This document shows, piece after piece, positions 16,718 to 24,014 of a stretch of DNA of 64,000 nt (position 1 is the stretch's first letter; each line of letters starts with the position of its first letter). The stretch spans positions 111,018 through 175,017 of the forward strand of contig NZ_JANUGW010000012.1 in assembly GCF_024753285.1 (NCBI RefSeq). Direction: 5' to 3'. A program made the position numbers and the translations under genes. The notes beneath the pieces are model-generated. The model ran no database searches. It saw nothing but the letters and a program-made list of their open reading frames with translations, and was not told where the DNA came from. Origin of the DNA: Massilia pinisoli (GTDB lineage: Bacteria; Pseudomonadota; Gammaproteobacteria; Burkholderiales; Burkholderiaceae_D).

Positions 16718-17281
16718 TCAGTCAGAGTGCAGCGCTTGCCCAACCGTTTGAAGATCATGGATTAACCCAGTCGCATGCGGTCCCGCCAACGTCAGGCCAC
16801 GCTCCACCAGGGCATGACTCATGGCGCTATGACCGAGGAAGGCGGCTGCCCTCGCTAGGTGTAACGCTGCTCTCGCAGGCAGCTTGCCAACGCTGTACTT
16901 TCGCAACAGCTCATCGACGGAGTCTTGAGCCATTGCCGTGCGGAGTTCGCGTACCGTTCCGAAGAATGCCTTCTGTTCCGCTTCAAGCTGACCTATCAAT
17001 GCAAGACGCGCCTCGTCATTCAGATCCCAGTTCCATTCCTCGCCAACGCGTCTTCTCATAACGCATTCATATTCCTTCAGCGTGGACAACGCAGCGTCGC
17101 ATTCGGCCGGGATGAACGTTGGCTGCGCGCCAAGGTTCACGTAAAAAACGTCACCTGAGCGACTTGCCTGAACGTTGATAACGAAGACGTAATCATCTTC
17201 AACCTTTCGGAAAGTCTGCCCTGACCCCTTGAAGCCAAGCGTCCGAATATGGGCGCCTAAGTATTGAAGAATTTCTTTCAA
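16718..17281 (-). CDS. DUF4304-type hypothetical protein
   Basis: 187 residues from a proposed TTG start at 17281, preceded by AGGAAC at normal spacing. The N-terminal half has the DUF4304 pattern: IRTLGFKGSGQTFRKVEDDY, then FVINVQASRSGDVFYVNLGAQP. The C-terminal half is helical (LHLARAAAFLGHSAMSHALVERG). The frame stays open to an ATG at 17497, but that would run back through the fasciclin terminator at 17440-17466 and add a sequence unlike the family, so the internal start is preferred. Function unknown; a stray immunity-type gene is possible. AT-rich for this genome. Confidence 0.65.
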   Translation of the reverse strand: MKEILQYLGAHIRTLGFKGSGQTFRKVEDDYVFVINVQASRSGDVFYVNLGAQPTFIPAECDAALSTLKEYECVMRRRVGEEWNWDLNDEARLALIGQLEAEQKAFFGTVRELRTAMAQDSVDELLRKYSVGKLPARAALHLARAAAFLGHSAMSHALVERGLTLAGPHATGLIHDLQTVGQALHSD

Positions 17282-17439
17282 TCCAGTTCCTAAAAGAGAA
17301 GGGAGGATTCCTTTACCAATGGCTCCTGGCCAACAGCGGGCGCCAACAAGATCCAGTGTACGAGGTTGTTGCTTGCAGAGCAACGGAAGGATGAGGACGC
17401 AATCCCATTCATGCGCCATCGCACCGCGCGCCGACCAAC

Positions 17440-17466
17440 AAAAAAAGCGCCACCCGCAGGTGGCGC
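17440..17466 (-). terminator. Terminator of the fasciclin gene
   Basis: Minus strand: perfect 8-bp stem GCGCCACC/GGTGGCGC with a 4-nt loop (17447-17466) followed by seven T residues. It lies 57 bp after the fasciclin stop codon. Confidence 0.9.
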
Positions 17467-17522
17467 CAAGGGCTACCTCACCATGAAGTTCGCCCAACCA
17501 GACTGCTGTCGCGCTGCGCCGA

Positions 17523-17978
17523 TCACTTCGGCATCAGTACCGTATCGATGGCGTGGATGACACCGTTATCTGCAGGAACGTCTGCCTGGATCACGGTGGC
17601 TTTATCCACGTGAACCTTGCCATTTTTTACGCTGAAGGTGAGCGGCGCGCCCTCGACCGATTTCACCATGCCCGGCTTGACGTCGGCCGCCATGACTTTT
17701 CCCGGTACCACGTGGTAGGTCAACACCTTGGCCAGCGCGGCCTTGTCCTTCAGCAGCGCATCGAGTTTCGCCTTCGGCACTTTCGCGAACGCCTCATCGG
17801 TGGGCGCGAACACCGTGAACGGTCCCGGCCCTTGCAACGTACCGGCGAGCCCGGCCGCTTCGACGGCCTTGACGAGCGTCGTGAAATTGCCTGCGGCCTG
17901 GGCGGTGCCGACGATATCGGCCGCGTGGGCGGCGGTGCAGGACAGGAAAAACGCGGAAACCAGCCAGAACTTTTTCAT
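17523..17978 (-). CDS. Secreted fasciclin (FAS1) domain protein
   Basis: 151 residues: signal peptide MKKFWLVSAFFLSCTAAHA (cleavage after AHA), then one complete FAS1 domain. The H1 block GPFTVFAPTDEAFAKVP and the H2-like block VIHAIDTVLMPK are both clear, as is the YH-like LTYHVVPGKV. FAS1 domains mediate adhesion or protein-protein contacts in the periplasm or outside the cell. Monocistronic, with its own terminator, and divergent from the MerR-family gene, which is a candidate regulator because operator-like repeats lie between them. Confidence 0.93.
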   Translation of the reverse strand: MKKFWLVSAFFLSCTAAHAADIVGTAQAAGNFTTLVKAVEAAGLAGTLQGPGPFTVFAPTDEAFAKVPKAKLDALLKDKAALAKVLTYHVVPGKVMAADVKPGMVKSVEGAPLTFSVKNGKVHVDKATVIQADVPADNGVIHAIDTVLMPK

Positions 17979-18078
17979 TGCTCACTCCTCCGTCGGATAT
18001 GTGGGATGACAGTGCGGGAATGGATTTGACCCGCAACAGTTAACAATGTAGATGTGGCTTGGCGAGACGTCCACGATT

Positions 18079-18120
18079 TGAACCGATATAATCAACATAT
18101 TCCAGTTCAATTCCGGTTCA
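18079..18120 (+). promoter_or_regulatory. MerR-gene promoter with tandem 11-bp operator repeats
   Basis: A perfect TATAAT (18087-18092) lies 30 nt before the MerR ATG. Right behind it are two abutting 11-bp direct repeats, ATTCCAGTTCA (18099-18109) and ATTCCGGTTCA (18110-18120). In front of the -10 is an inverted copy of the outer half, TGAACCG (18079-18085). This arrangement suggests autoregulation by a MerR-type dimer or oligomer. Confidence 0.5.
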
Positions 18121-18122
18121 TC

Positions 18123-19109
18123 ATGAGCGCCCAAGACGAAAAACAAGACGAGCACCCGGACGACATCACCTACCGCAGCGGCGTCGCGGCACGCCTGGCG
18201 GGCCTGTCCGTGGAAACGCTGCGGGTCTGGGAGCGCCGCTACGACCTGTCCGGGAGCCGGCGCTCCGCGCACGGCCAGCGCCTGTATTCGGCGGCCCAGG
18301 TGCAACGTCTCGGCGTGCTGAAGCAGTTGGTCGACCGGGGCCACCCGATCGGGCAACTGGCCCATTTGTCGATGGACGAGTTACGCACCTTGGGCGGCGG
18401 CGTGTCGCGCGACGGCATGCCGGCCAGGCCGATCGACGTCGTCGTCGTCGGCCTGGGCCTCGCGCGCCGGATCGCCGCCAGTCCGCGCGATACCGTGCCG
18501 TTGAACGTCCTGGCGAGCTGTTCGCGCTTCGAGCCGGCCGATTGCGCGCGGCCCGAACTGCGCGCCGACGTCCTGCTCGTCGAACTGGCCGAGCTGGACG
18601 AGCGGGCCATCCCGATGATCGAAGCGGCCAGCGCCGCCTTGCATGCAGTGGCCGTCGTCGTGCTGTACCGCTTCAGCTCGAGCGCCACGATCCGGGCGTT
18701 GCGGGAAGAAGGCTGGCTCGTCGCGCGCGTGCCGTCCGAGATGGGCGAACTGGTGCCGCTGTGCCGGCAAGCGCTGGAAGGACAACACTTGCCGCCGCGC
18801 ACGGCAGACATGGTGCCGGCCGGCCCGCGCTTCGACGACGAGATGCTCGCCAACCTCACGGCAGCGAGCAGCAAGCTTGCGTGCGAGTGCCCGCGGCATA
18901 TGGCGGAACTGCTGATGATGGTGGGAAGTTTCGAGCGCTACAGCGCGAAGTGCGCGTCGCGGAACAATGCGGACGCGCAAGTGCACGAGGACCTCAACCG
19001 CGCGGCCGGCCAAGCCCGCATGATCCTGGAAGCGGCGCTGGAGCGGCTCGCGCGCGCGGAAGGCATTCCGCTGCCGCCACCGCCGGAACCGCCTTCCCGA
19101 CAGGCATAA
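18123..19109 (+). CDS. MerR-family transcriptional regulator with C-terminal Rossmann-like and helical domains
   Basis: 328 residues from the ATG at 18123. An N-terminal MerR helix-turn-helix is clear (YRSGVAARLAGLSVETLRVWERRY, wing SAHGQRLYSAAQVQRLGVLKQL, about residues 17-85). Residues about 98-215 look like a degenerate alpha/beta domain (DVVVVGLGLA, DVLLVELAELDE, AVVVLYRFSSS), and about 235-320 is a helical bundle (ECPRHMAELLMMVGSFERYS). The order differs from CarH/LitR photoreceptors and no DxHxxG cobalamin motif is seen, so B12 binding is unlikely. Repeats at the promoter suggest self-control. A small RNA terminator abuts its stop codon from the other strand. Confidence 0.82.
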   Translation: MSAQDEKQDEHPDDITYRSGVAARLAGLSVETLRVWERRYDLSGSRRSAHGQRLYSAAQVQRLGVLKQLVDRGHPIGQLAHLSMDELRTLGGGVSRDGMPARPIDVVVVGLGLARRIAASPRDTVPLNVLASCSRFEPADCARPELRADVLLVELAELDERAIPMIEAASAALHAVAVVVLYRFSSSATIRALREEGWLVARVPSEMGELVPLCRQALEGQHLPPRTADMVPAGPRFDDEMLANLTAASSKLACECPRHMAELLMMVGSFERYSAKCASRNNADAQVHEDLNRAAGQARMILEAALERLARAEGIPLPPPPEPPSRQA

Positions 19110-19136
19110 AAAAACCCGCTCCTTGCGGGAGCGGGT
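19108..19136 (-). terminator. Terminator of small RNA copy B
   Basis: Nine-base-pair stem with 5-nt loop at 19114-19136, followed on the minus strand by seven T residues (19114-19108). Confidence 0.88.
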
Positions 19137-19173
19137 GAAGTCCAAAACTAGGGATGTCCTGAAAGAGACGAGT
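19108..19173 (-). ncRNA. Putative small RNA, copy B of the two-member family
   Basis: Minus-strand transcript of about 62-66 nt predicted to start near 19170-19173. Its first 36 nt (19173-19138) are identical to copy A at 15376-15341. It ends in a different hairpin (ACCCGCTCC/GGAGCGGGT, 19114-19136) followed by T7. The upstream CRP-like box and -10 are at the same distances as in copy A, while the sequence between box and -10 is not conserved. Convergent with the MerR gene: the terminator T tract overlaps that gene's stop codon. Confidence 0.62.
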
Positions 19174-19175
19174 CC

Positions 19176-19219
19176 ATAGTACGGCAGCCTTGAGCGGGCA
19201 CTCTGTGCGCTGCTTCACA
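19176..19219 (-). promoter_or_regulatory. CRP-like site and -10 element of small RNA copy B
   Basis: TGTGCGCTGCTTCACA at 19204-19219 repeats the TGTGC-N6-TCACA box of copy A (14 of 16 bases the same). TACTAT (minus) at 19176-19181 occupies the -10 position, one base off the spacing in copy A. Confidence 0.55.
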
Positions 19220-19267
19220 CAAAGAAAAATCTTCTATATCAAGGCGATCATCCTTTGACCGGCGCCA

Positions 19268-19305
19268 CAAAAACAAAAGCCGCCGCGGCCAGGCCGGGCG
19301 GCTTT
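19268..19305 (-). terminator. Terminator of the sec operon
   Basis: Minus strand, 17 bp after the secF stop: AAGCCGCC-GGCC pairs with GGCC-GGCGGCTT and is followed by TTTTGTTTTTG. Marks the end of queA-tgt-yajC-secD-secF transcription. Confidence 0.82.
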
Positions 19306-19321
19306 GTCGGGGCGGGCCGGC

Positions 19322-20344
19322 TTACACGACGGCGCCGTCCGTTTCATCCTTCGGCTTGACCGGCTTGATCAGATCTTCGCGCTTGACGCCCAGCCACATG
19401 GCGATGGCGGCCGCAACGAACACGGACGAGTAAATACCGAACAGGATACCGATGGTCAGCGCGACGGCGAAGTAGTGCAGCGTCTGGCCGCCGAAGAACA
19501 GCATCGACAGGACCATCATCTCGGTACAGCCGTGGGTGATGATCGTACGCGAGATCGTGCTCGTGATCGCGTGGTCGATGACCTGGGTCACGGACAGCTT
19601 GCGCTCCTTGCGGAACGTCTCGCGGATCCGGTCGAAGATCACGACCGATTCGTTGACGGAGTAGCCCAGCACCGCAAGCACGGCGGCCAGCACGGTCAGC
19701 GAGAATTCCCACTGGAAGAAGGCGAAGAAGCCCAGGATGATGACGACGTCGTGCAGGTTCGCGACGATCGCGGCGACGGCGAACTTCCATTCGAAGCGCA
19801 CGGCCAGGTAGACCATCACGCCGATGACGACCATGATCAGCGCGTTCAAGCCGTTCTGCGCCAGCTCGTCGCCGACCTGCGGGCCGACGAATTCGACGCG
19901 CTGCAGGCTCACGACTTCCGCCCCGGCCGCGTTGACGCAGCTGGTGCGGGTGACGCTCTCGCCCTTGTCCGTGGTCTGCTGAACCTGTTTCGGCGAACCG
20001 GATTCCGCCGCGCACAGTGCGTTGAACACGGTGGCCGACGTCCCGGAACCGGCGACGTCCTTGCGGACCGGCAGGCGCAGCATGATGTCCTGCGCGGTGC
20101 CGAACGGGACCACTTCCGGCTGCTCATAGCCCAGCTTTTCCAGGCTGCGGCGGATCTTCTCCTGGTCGGCCGCGTGCGGGTAGCGCAGTTCCATCACCGT
20201 ACCGCCCGTGAATTCGACCGAGAAATGCAGGCCTTTGGTCACCAGGAAGAACACCGCGGCGACGAAGGTCAGCGCCGAGATCACGTTGAAGATCAACGCG
20301 TGGCGCATGAACGGGATGTCCCGTTTAATCTTGAAAAATTCCAT
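19322..20344 (-). CDS. secF: Protein translocase subunit SecF
   Basis: Inner-membrane accessory subunit that with SecD and YajC uses the proton gradient to help complete SecYEG export. 340 residues, six membrane segments. N-terminal helix followed by the periplasmic domain with SVEFTGGTVMELRYP, then the conserved membrane region NESVVIFDRIRETFRKE and ITHGCTEMMVLSMLFFGG. The periplasmic part contains a somewhat long insert (about residues 90-150). It begins 12 bp after secD and ends the operon. Confidence 0.97.
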   Translation of the reverse strand: MEFFKIKRDIPFMRHALIFNVISALTFVAAVFFLVTKGLHFSVEFTGGTVMELRYPHAADQEKIRRSLEKLGYEQPEVVPFGTAQDIMLRLPVRKDVAGSGTSATVFNALCAAESGSPKQVQQTTDKGESVTRTSCVNAAGAEVVSLQRVEFVGPQVGDELAQNGLNALIMVVIGVMVYLAVRFEWKFAVAAIVANLHDVVIILGFFAFFQWEFSLTVLAAVLAVLGYSVNESVVIFDRIRETFRKERKLSVTQVIDHAITSTISRTIITHGCTEMMVLSMLFFGGQTLHYFAVALTIGILFGIYSSVFVAAAIAMWLGVKREDLIKPVKPKDETDGAVV

Positions 20345-20356
20345 GTTCTACCCCGA

Positions 20357-22246
20357 TTAACCTTTCTTGACGGCCGTCCCGGCCCCTGCGGCACCCGCAT
20401 TCCACACGGTGCCGATGGCAATCTTGCCCAGTTTCTTCTTGCGGCCGTACCACAGGTTCACGACGCCGCGCGACAGGAACACGGCCGAGAACATCGAGGT
20501 CAGGATGCCGAGGCAGTGCACGACGGCGAAACCGCGCACGGCGCCCGAACCGAACACCAGCAGTGCCAGGCCGACGATGAGCGTGGTGACGTTCGAGTCG
20601 AGAATCGTGGCCCAGGCATGGCTGAAGCCGGCCGAGATCGCGGCCTGCGGCGTGTTACCCGCGCGCAGTTCCTCACGGATCCGTTCGTTGATCAGCACGT
20701 TGGCGTCGATCGCCATACCGAGCGCCAGCGCGATTGCCGCGATACCCGGCAGGGTCAAGGTCGCGCCCAGCATCGACAGCAGGGCCAGCAGGAACAGCAG
20801 GTTGCAGGCCAGCGCGATGACGCTGAAGAAGCCGAACAGCTGGTAGTAGATGATCATGAAGATCGCGATCGCCACGAAGCCCCACAACGTGGAATGCAGG
20901 CCCTTGGCGATGTTCTCGGCGCCCAGCTGCGGGCCGACGACGCGTTCCTCGACGAATTCCATCGGCGCGGACAGCGCGCCGGCGCGCAGCAGCAGCGCCA
21001 GCTCGGCGGCGGCCTGCGGGCTGGCCATGCCGGTCGTCTGGAAGTTCGAACCGAATTCGCTCTGGATGGTCGCAACCTGCAGCACGGAGTACTTGCCTTT
21101 TTCCTTCAGCAGCGTGGCCATGCGCTTGCCGACGCGCTCGCGGGTCATGGCGCGCATCTTGCGGCCACCCTCGCTGTTCAGCTCGATGCTCACGGCCGGA
21201 CGCTGGTTCTGGTCGAAGCTGGCGACGGCGTTGATGACCGAGTCGCCGGTCGCGACGACGTCCTTCGACACGACGACCGCGCCGCCCGGGCCTTCGGTGA
21301 ACAGTTCCGAATTCAGCGGGATCGCGGCGGACAGCTCGGTGCCCGGGGTGACGGTATCGTCGGTCACGCGGAATTCCAGCGTGGCGGTACGGCCGATGAT
21401 GTCCTTCGCGTGGGCGACGTCCTGCACGCCCGGCAGCTGGACGACGATGCGGTCGCGGCCCTGTTGCTGGATCACGGGCTCGCTGACGCCCAGTTCATTG
21501 ATACGTTTTCCCAGTGCCGCGATGTTCTGCTTGACGCCCTCTTCCACCACGCGCTGCAGCGCAGCCGGCTTCAGGGTGACGATCAGCTTCAGGTCGTTGC
21601 CGTCGGCGGCATCGGCGAATGCCAGGTCGGCATTCTGGCCGGCCAGCACGTTGTGCGCCTGCGTACGGGTGGCCTCATCGCGGAAATTGACCACGACGTT
21701 GTTGCCGACGCGGTCGATGCCGGCGTGGCGAATGTTCTTCTCGCGCAGCTCGCTGCGGACGCTGGACAGGACGCTCTTGATGCGGGTCTCCTGCACGGCC
21801 TTGGCATCCACCTGCAGCAGGAAGTGCACGCCGCCGCGCAGGTCGAGGCCCAGATTCAACGGCTTGGCGTGCAGCGCCTGCATCCACGCGGGCGTATTCT
21901 TGACCAGGTTGACGGTGACGATGTAGTCGGGGTCCGTCGGGTCGCGGTTCAGGTCGCGCTCGAGCGCCGCCTTCGCCTTGAACTGGGCGTCCGGCGTCGC
22001 GAAGCGCGCACGCACGGACGCGCTGTCGCCCGAACCGTCCAGACTCACGGCGTCGGCGGGGATGCCTTCGCGCTTGAGCGCATCTGCGACCTTGCCGGCC
22101 GTGTCGCTGGTGACCTTGACCGTCGCCTTGGACGTCGTCACCTGCAACGCCGGCGAATCGCCGAAATAGTTCGGCGCCGTGTACAGCAGGCCGACCAGTA
22201 CTGCGACAAGGATCAGTATGTATTTCCAGAGGGGGTAACGATTCAT
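20357..22246 (-). CDS. secD: Protein translocase subunit SecD
   Basis: Partner of SecF in the RND-like SecDF complex. 629 residues, the usual size in Betaproteobacteria. First membrane helix (WKYILILVAVLVGLLYTAPNYFG), large periplasmic P1 domain including the LGLDLRGGVHFLLQVD motif, then the C-terminal membrane domain with GMAIDANVLINERIREELRAG, equivalent to the conserved proton-relay region. The ATG at 22246 follows GGAG. It lies between yajC and secF, spaced 54 and 12 bp. Confidence 0.97.
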   Translation of the reverse strand: MNRYPLWKYILILVAVLVGLLYTAPNYFGDSPALQVTTSKATVKVTSDTAGKVADALKREGIPADAVSLDGSGDSASVRARFATPDAQFKAKAALERDLNRDPTDPDYIVTVNLVKNTPAWMQALHAKPLNLGLDLRGGVHFLLQVDAKAVQETRIKSVLSSVRSELREKNIRHAGIDRVGNNVVVNFRDEATRTQAHNVLAGQNADLAFADAADGNDLKLIVTLKPAALQRVVEEGVKQNIAALGKRINELGVSEPVIQQQGRDRIVVQLPGVQDVAHAKDIIGRTATLEFRVTDDTVTPGTELSAAIPLNSELFTEGPGGAVVVSKDVVATGDSVINAVASFDQNQRPAVSIELNSEGGRKMRAMTRERVGKRMATLLKEKGKYSVLQVATIQSEFGSNFQTTGMASPQAAAELALLLRAGALSAPMEFVEERVVGPQLGAENIAKGLHSTLWGFVAIAIFMIIYYQLFGFFSVIALACNLLFLLALLSMLGATLTLPGIAAIALALGMAIDANVLINERIREELRAGNTPQAAISAGFSHAWATILDSNVTTLIVGLALLVFGSGAVRGFAVVHCLGILTSMFSAVFLSRGVVNLWYGRKKKLGKIAIGTVWNAGAAGAGTAVKKG

Positions 22247-22300
22247 GATGCTCCAGCGTTCAGGATCGGGCGGAGCGCGGCGCGGGCCGCGCGGCCGGCA

Positions 22301-22633
22301 TTACAAGGACTTGAGCGTGCCCTTCGGCAGCAGCGCGGTCACGGCGTTCTTCTGCACGACCACTTCGGTACCGGCAGCCACTTCGATGTTGACATAGGTG
22401 TCGGTGACCTTGGTCACGCGGCCCAGCATGCCGCCGACCGTGATCACTTCGTCGCCCTTGGCCAGCGTATCCATCATCGATTTCAGCTCTTTCTGGCGCT
22501 TTTGCTGCGGACGGATCATGAGGAAATACATGACCACGAACATCAGGACCAGCGGGGCGAACGTGGTGAGGTTGCCCATCAGACCCGGATCGGCGGCACC
22601 GGCGGTTTGCGCGTACGCGTTGGAAATGAACAC
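22301..22633 (-). CDS. yajC: Preprotein translocase subunit YajC
   Basis: 110-residue single-span membrane protein of the SecDF-YajC complex. I choose the GTG at 22633 (MFISNAYAQTAGAADPG), which has GGAG five bases upstream and matches the usual N-terminus; the longer frame from 22726 adds 31 unlikely residues. A membrane helix (FAPLVLMFVVMYFLMIRPQQKRQKE) is followed by the small barrel domain GDEVITVGGMLGRVTKV, typical of the family. Upstream gap (22634-22870) holds the palindromic repeat element. Confidence 0.95.
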   Translation of the reverse strand: MFISNAYAQTAGAADPGLMGNLTTFAPLVLMFVVMYFLMIRPQQKRQKELKSMMDTLAKGDEVITVGGMLGRVTKVTDTYVNIEVAAGTEVVVQKNAVTALLPKGTLKSL

Positions 22634-22774
22634 AAGGACTCCGATTGTATAAGTGAAAAAACAAGCGCTGTATTCTAGCACCGGCAAAGTGTCAACAGCC
22701 AGTTTCCCGCCATGTGGGAACGGCAATGCACGAATGCAAGAGTTATCGGAAAATTAATTTGGTGTGCATACGGC

Positions 22775-22861
22775 GGTTGGACGCGTGGACGGGAGACCCG
22801 GCTGCGCGCCCCGGTCCACCCTACCGTAGGGTGGACGGCTTTGCCGTCCACGCGTCCAACC
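22775..22861. repeat. Composite palindromic intergenic element (REP/BIME-like)
   Basis: Perfect 18-bp inverted repeats (GGTTGGACGCGTGGACGG at 22775-22792 and its complement at 22844-22861) enclose a second perfect 11-bp dyad (GTCCACCCTAC/GTAGGGTGGAC, 22814-22836) and a third hairpin (GGACGGC...GCCGTCC, 22833-22849). It fills most of the gap between tgt and yajC. No T tract follows, so it is not a simple terminator. Confidence 0.7.
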
Positions 22862-22870
22862 AGCGGTCGA

Positions 22871-24010
22871 TCAGACGCCGCGGGCGCGGTCCGCATTGAA
22901 CTGGACGCGGAACTCATTGAACCGGTCCGCATCGATCGCGTCGCGGATCTCCTGCATGAGGTTCAGGTAGTAATGCAGGTTATGGATGGTATTCAGCCGC
23001 GCCCCGAGGATTTCCTTCGACCGGTGCAGGTGGTGCAGATAAGCGCGCGAGAAATTCTTGCAGCAGTAGCACGAGCACGACTCGTCCAGCGGCGCCTGGT
23101 CGTCCTTGTAGCGGGCGTTCTTGATCTTGAGGTCGCCGAAGCGGGTGAACAGCCAGCCGTTGCGCGCGTTCCGGGTCGGCATCACGCAATCGAACATGTC
23201 GACACCGTTCGCCACGCCCTCCACGAGGTCTTCCGGCGTGCCCACGCCCATCAGGTAGTGCGGCTTGTTCTCCGGCAGGCGCGGGCCAACGTGCTGCAGC
23301 ACGCGCATCATGTCTTCCTTCGGCTCGCCCACCGACAGGCCGCCGATGGCCAGGCCCGGGAAGTCGATCTCTTCCAGGCCGGCCAGCGACTCGTCGCGCA
23401 GGCGCTCGTACATGCCGCCCTGGACGATGCCGAACAGCGCGTTCGGGTTCTCGCCCTTGTTAAATTCGTTCATCGAGCGCTGGGCCCAGCGCAGCGACAT
23501 GCGCATCGACTTCGCCGCTTCCTCGGCCGTCGCGGGACGGCCGTCGATCTCGTACGGCGTGCACTCGTCGAACTGCATGACGATGTCGGAGTTCAGCGAG
23601 CGCTGGATCTGCATCGAGATCTCCGGCGACAGGAACAGCCGGGAGCCGTCGATCGGCGACGCGAACTTCACGCCCTCTTCCGTGATCTTGCGCATCGCGC
23701 CCAGCGAGAACACCTGGAAGCCGCCGGAGTCCGTGAGGATCGGCTTGTCCCAGCCCATGAAGCCGTGCAGGCCGCCGAACTTGTCCATGACGTTCGTGCC
23801 CGGGCGCAGCCATAGGTGGAACGTGTTGCCGAGGATGATCTGCGAACCGACTTCCTTCAGCTCGTTCGGCGCCATCGCCTTGACGGAGCCATAGGTCCCG
23901 ACGGGCATGAAGATGGGCGTCTCGATGGTGCCGTGGTTCAGTTTCAGACGGCCGCGCCGCGCGTGCGACAGGCCGCTCGTGTCTTTCTTGAGGAGGGTGA
24001 ATTCGAGCAT
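22871..24010 (-). CDS. tgt: Queuine tRNA-ribosyltransferase (tRNA-guanine transglycosylase)
   Basis: Exchanges guanine-34 for preQ1 in GUN-anticodon tRNAs during queuosine synthesis. 379 residues, full length. Motifs include LTDSGGFQVFSLG with the catalytic aspartate region, GGLSVGEPKEDMMRVL, and the MGVGTPEDLVEGVANGVDMFDCVMPTRNARNG block holding the nucleophile aspartate. The zinc site CSCYCCKNFSRAYLHHL is intact. The ATG starts 5 bp after the queA stop, so the two queuosine genes are coupled, as is common. Confidence 0.97.
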   Translation of the reverse strand: MLEFTLLKKDTSGLSHARRGRLKLNHGTIETPIFMPVGTYGSVKAMAPNELKEVGSQIILGNTFHLWLRPGTNVMDKFGGLHGFMGWDKPILTDSGGFQVFSLGAMRKITEEGVKFASPIDGSRLFLSPEISMQIQRSLNSDIVMQFDECTPYEIDGRPATAEEAAKSMRMSLRWAQRSMNEFNKGENPNALFGIVQGGMYERLRDESLAGLEEIDFPGLAIGGLSVGEPKEDMMRVLQHVGPRLPENKPHYLMGVGTPEDLVEGVANGVDMFDCVMPTRNARNGWLFTRFGDLKIKNARYKDDQAPLDESCSCYCCKNFSRAYLHHLHRSKEILGARLNTIHNLHYYLNLMQEIRDAIDADRFNEFRVQFNADRARGV

Positions 24011-24014
24011 GGGT

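Noticed and set aside
17282..17497. N-terminal extension of the DUF4304-type gene to the ATG at 17497
   Set aside because: It would pass through the fasciclin terminator hairpin and adds a sequence unlike the family; a TTG with a ribosome site at 17281 fits better.
19304..22678. 1,124-codon plus-strand frame
   Set aside because: Antisense to secF, secD and yajC, which are unmistakable on the other strand; low-complexity shadow product.
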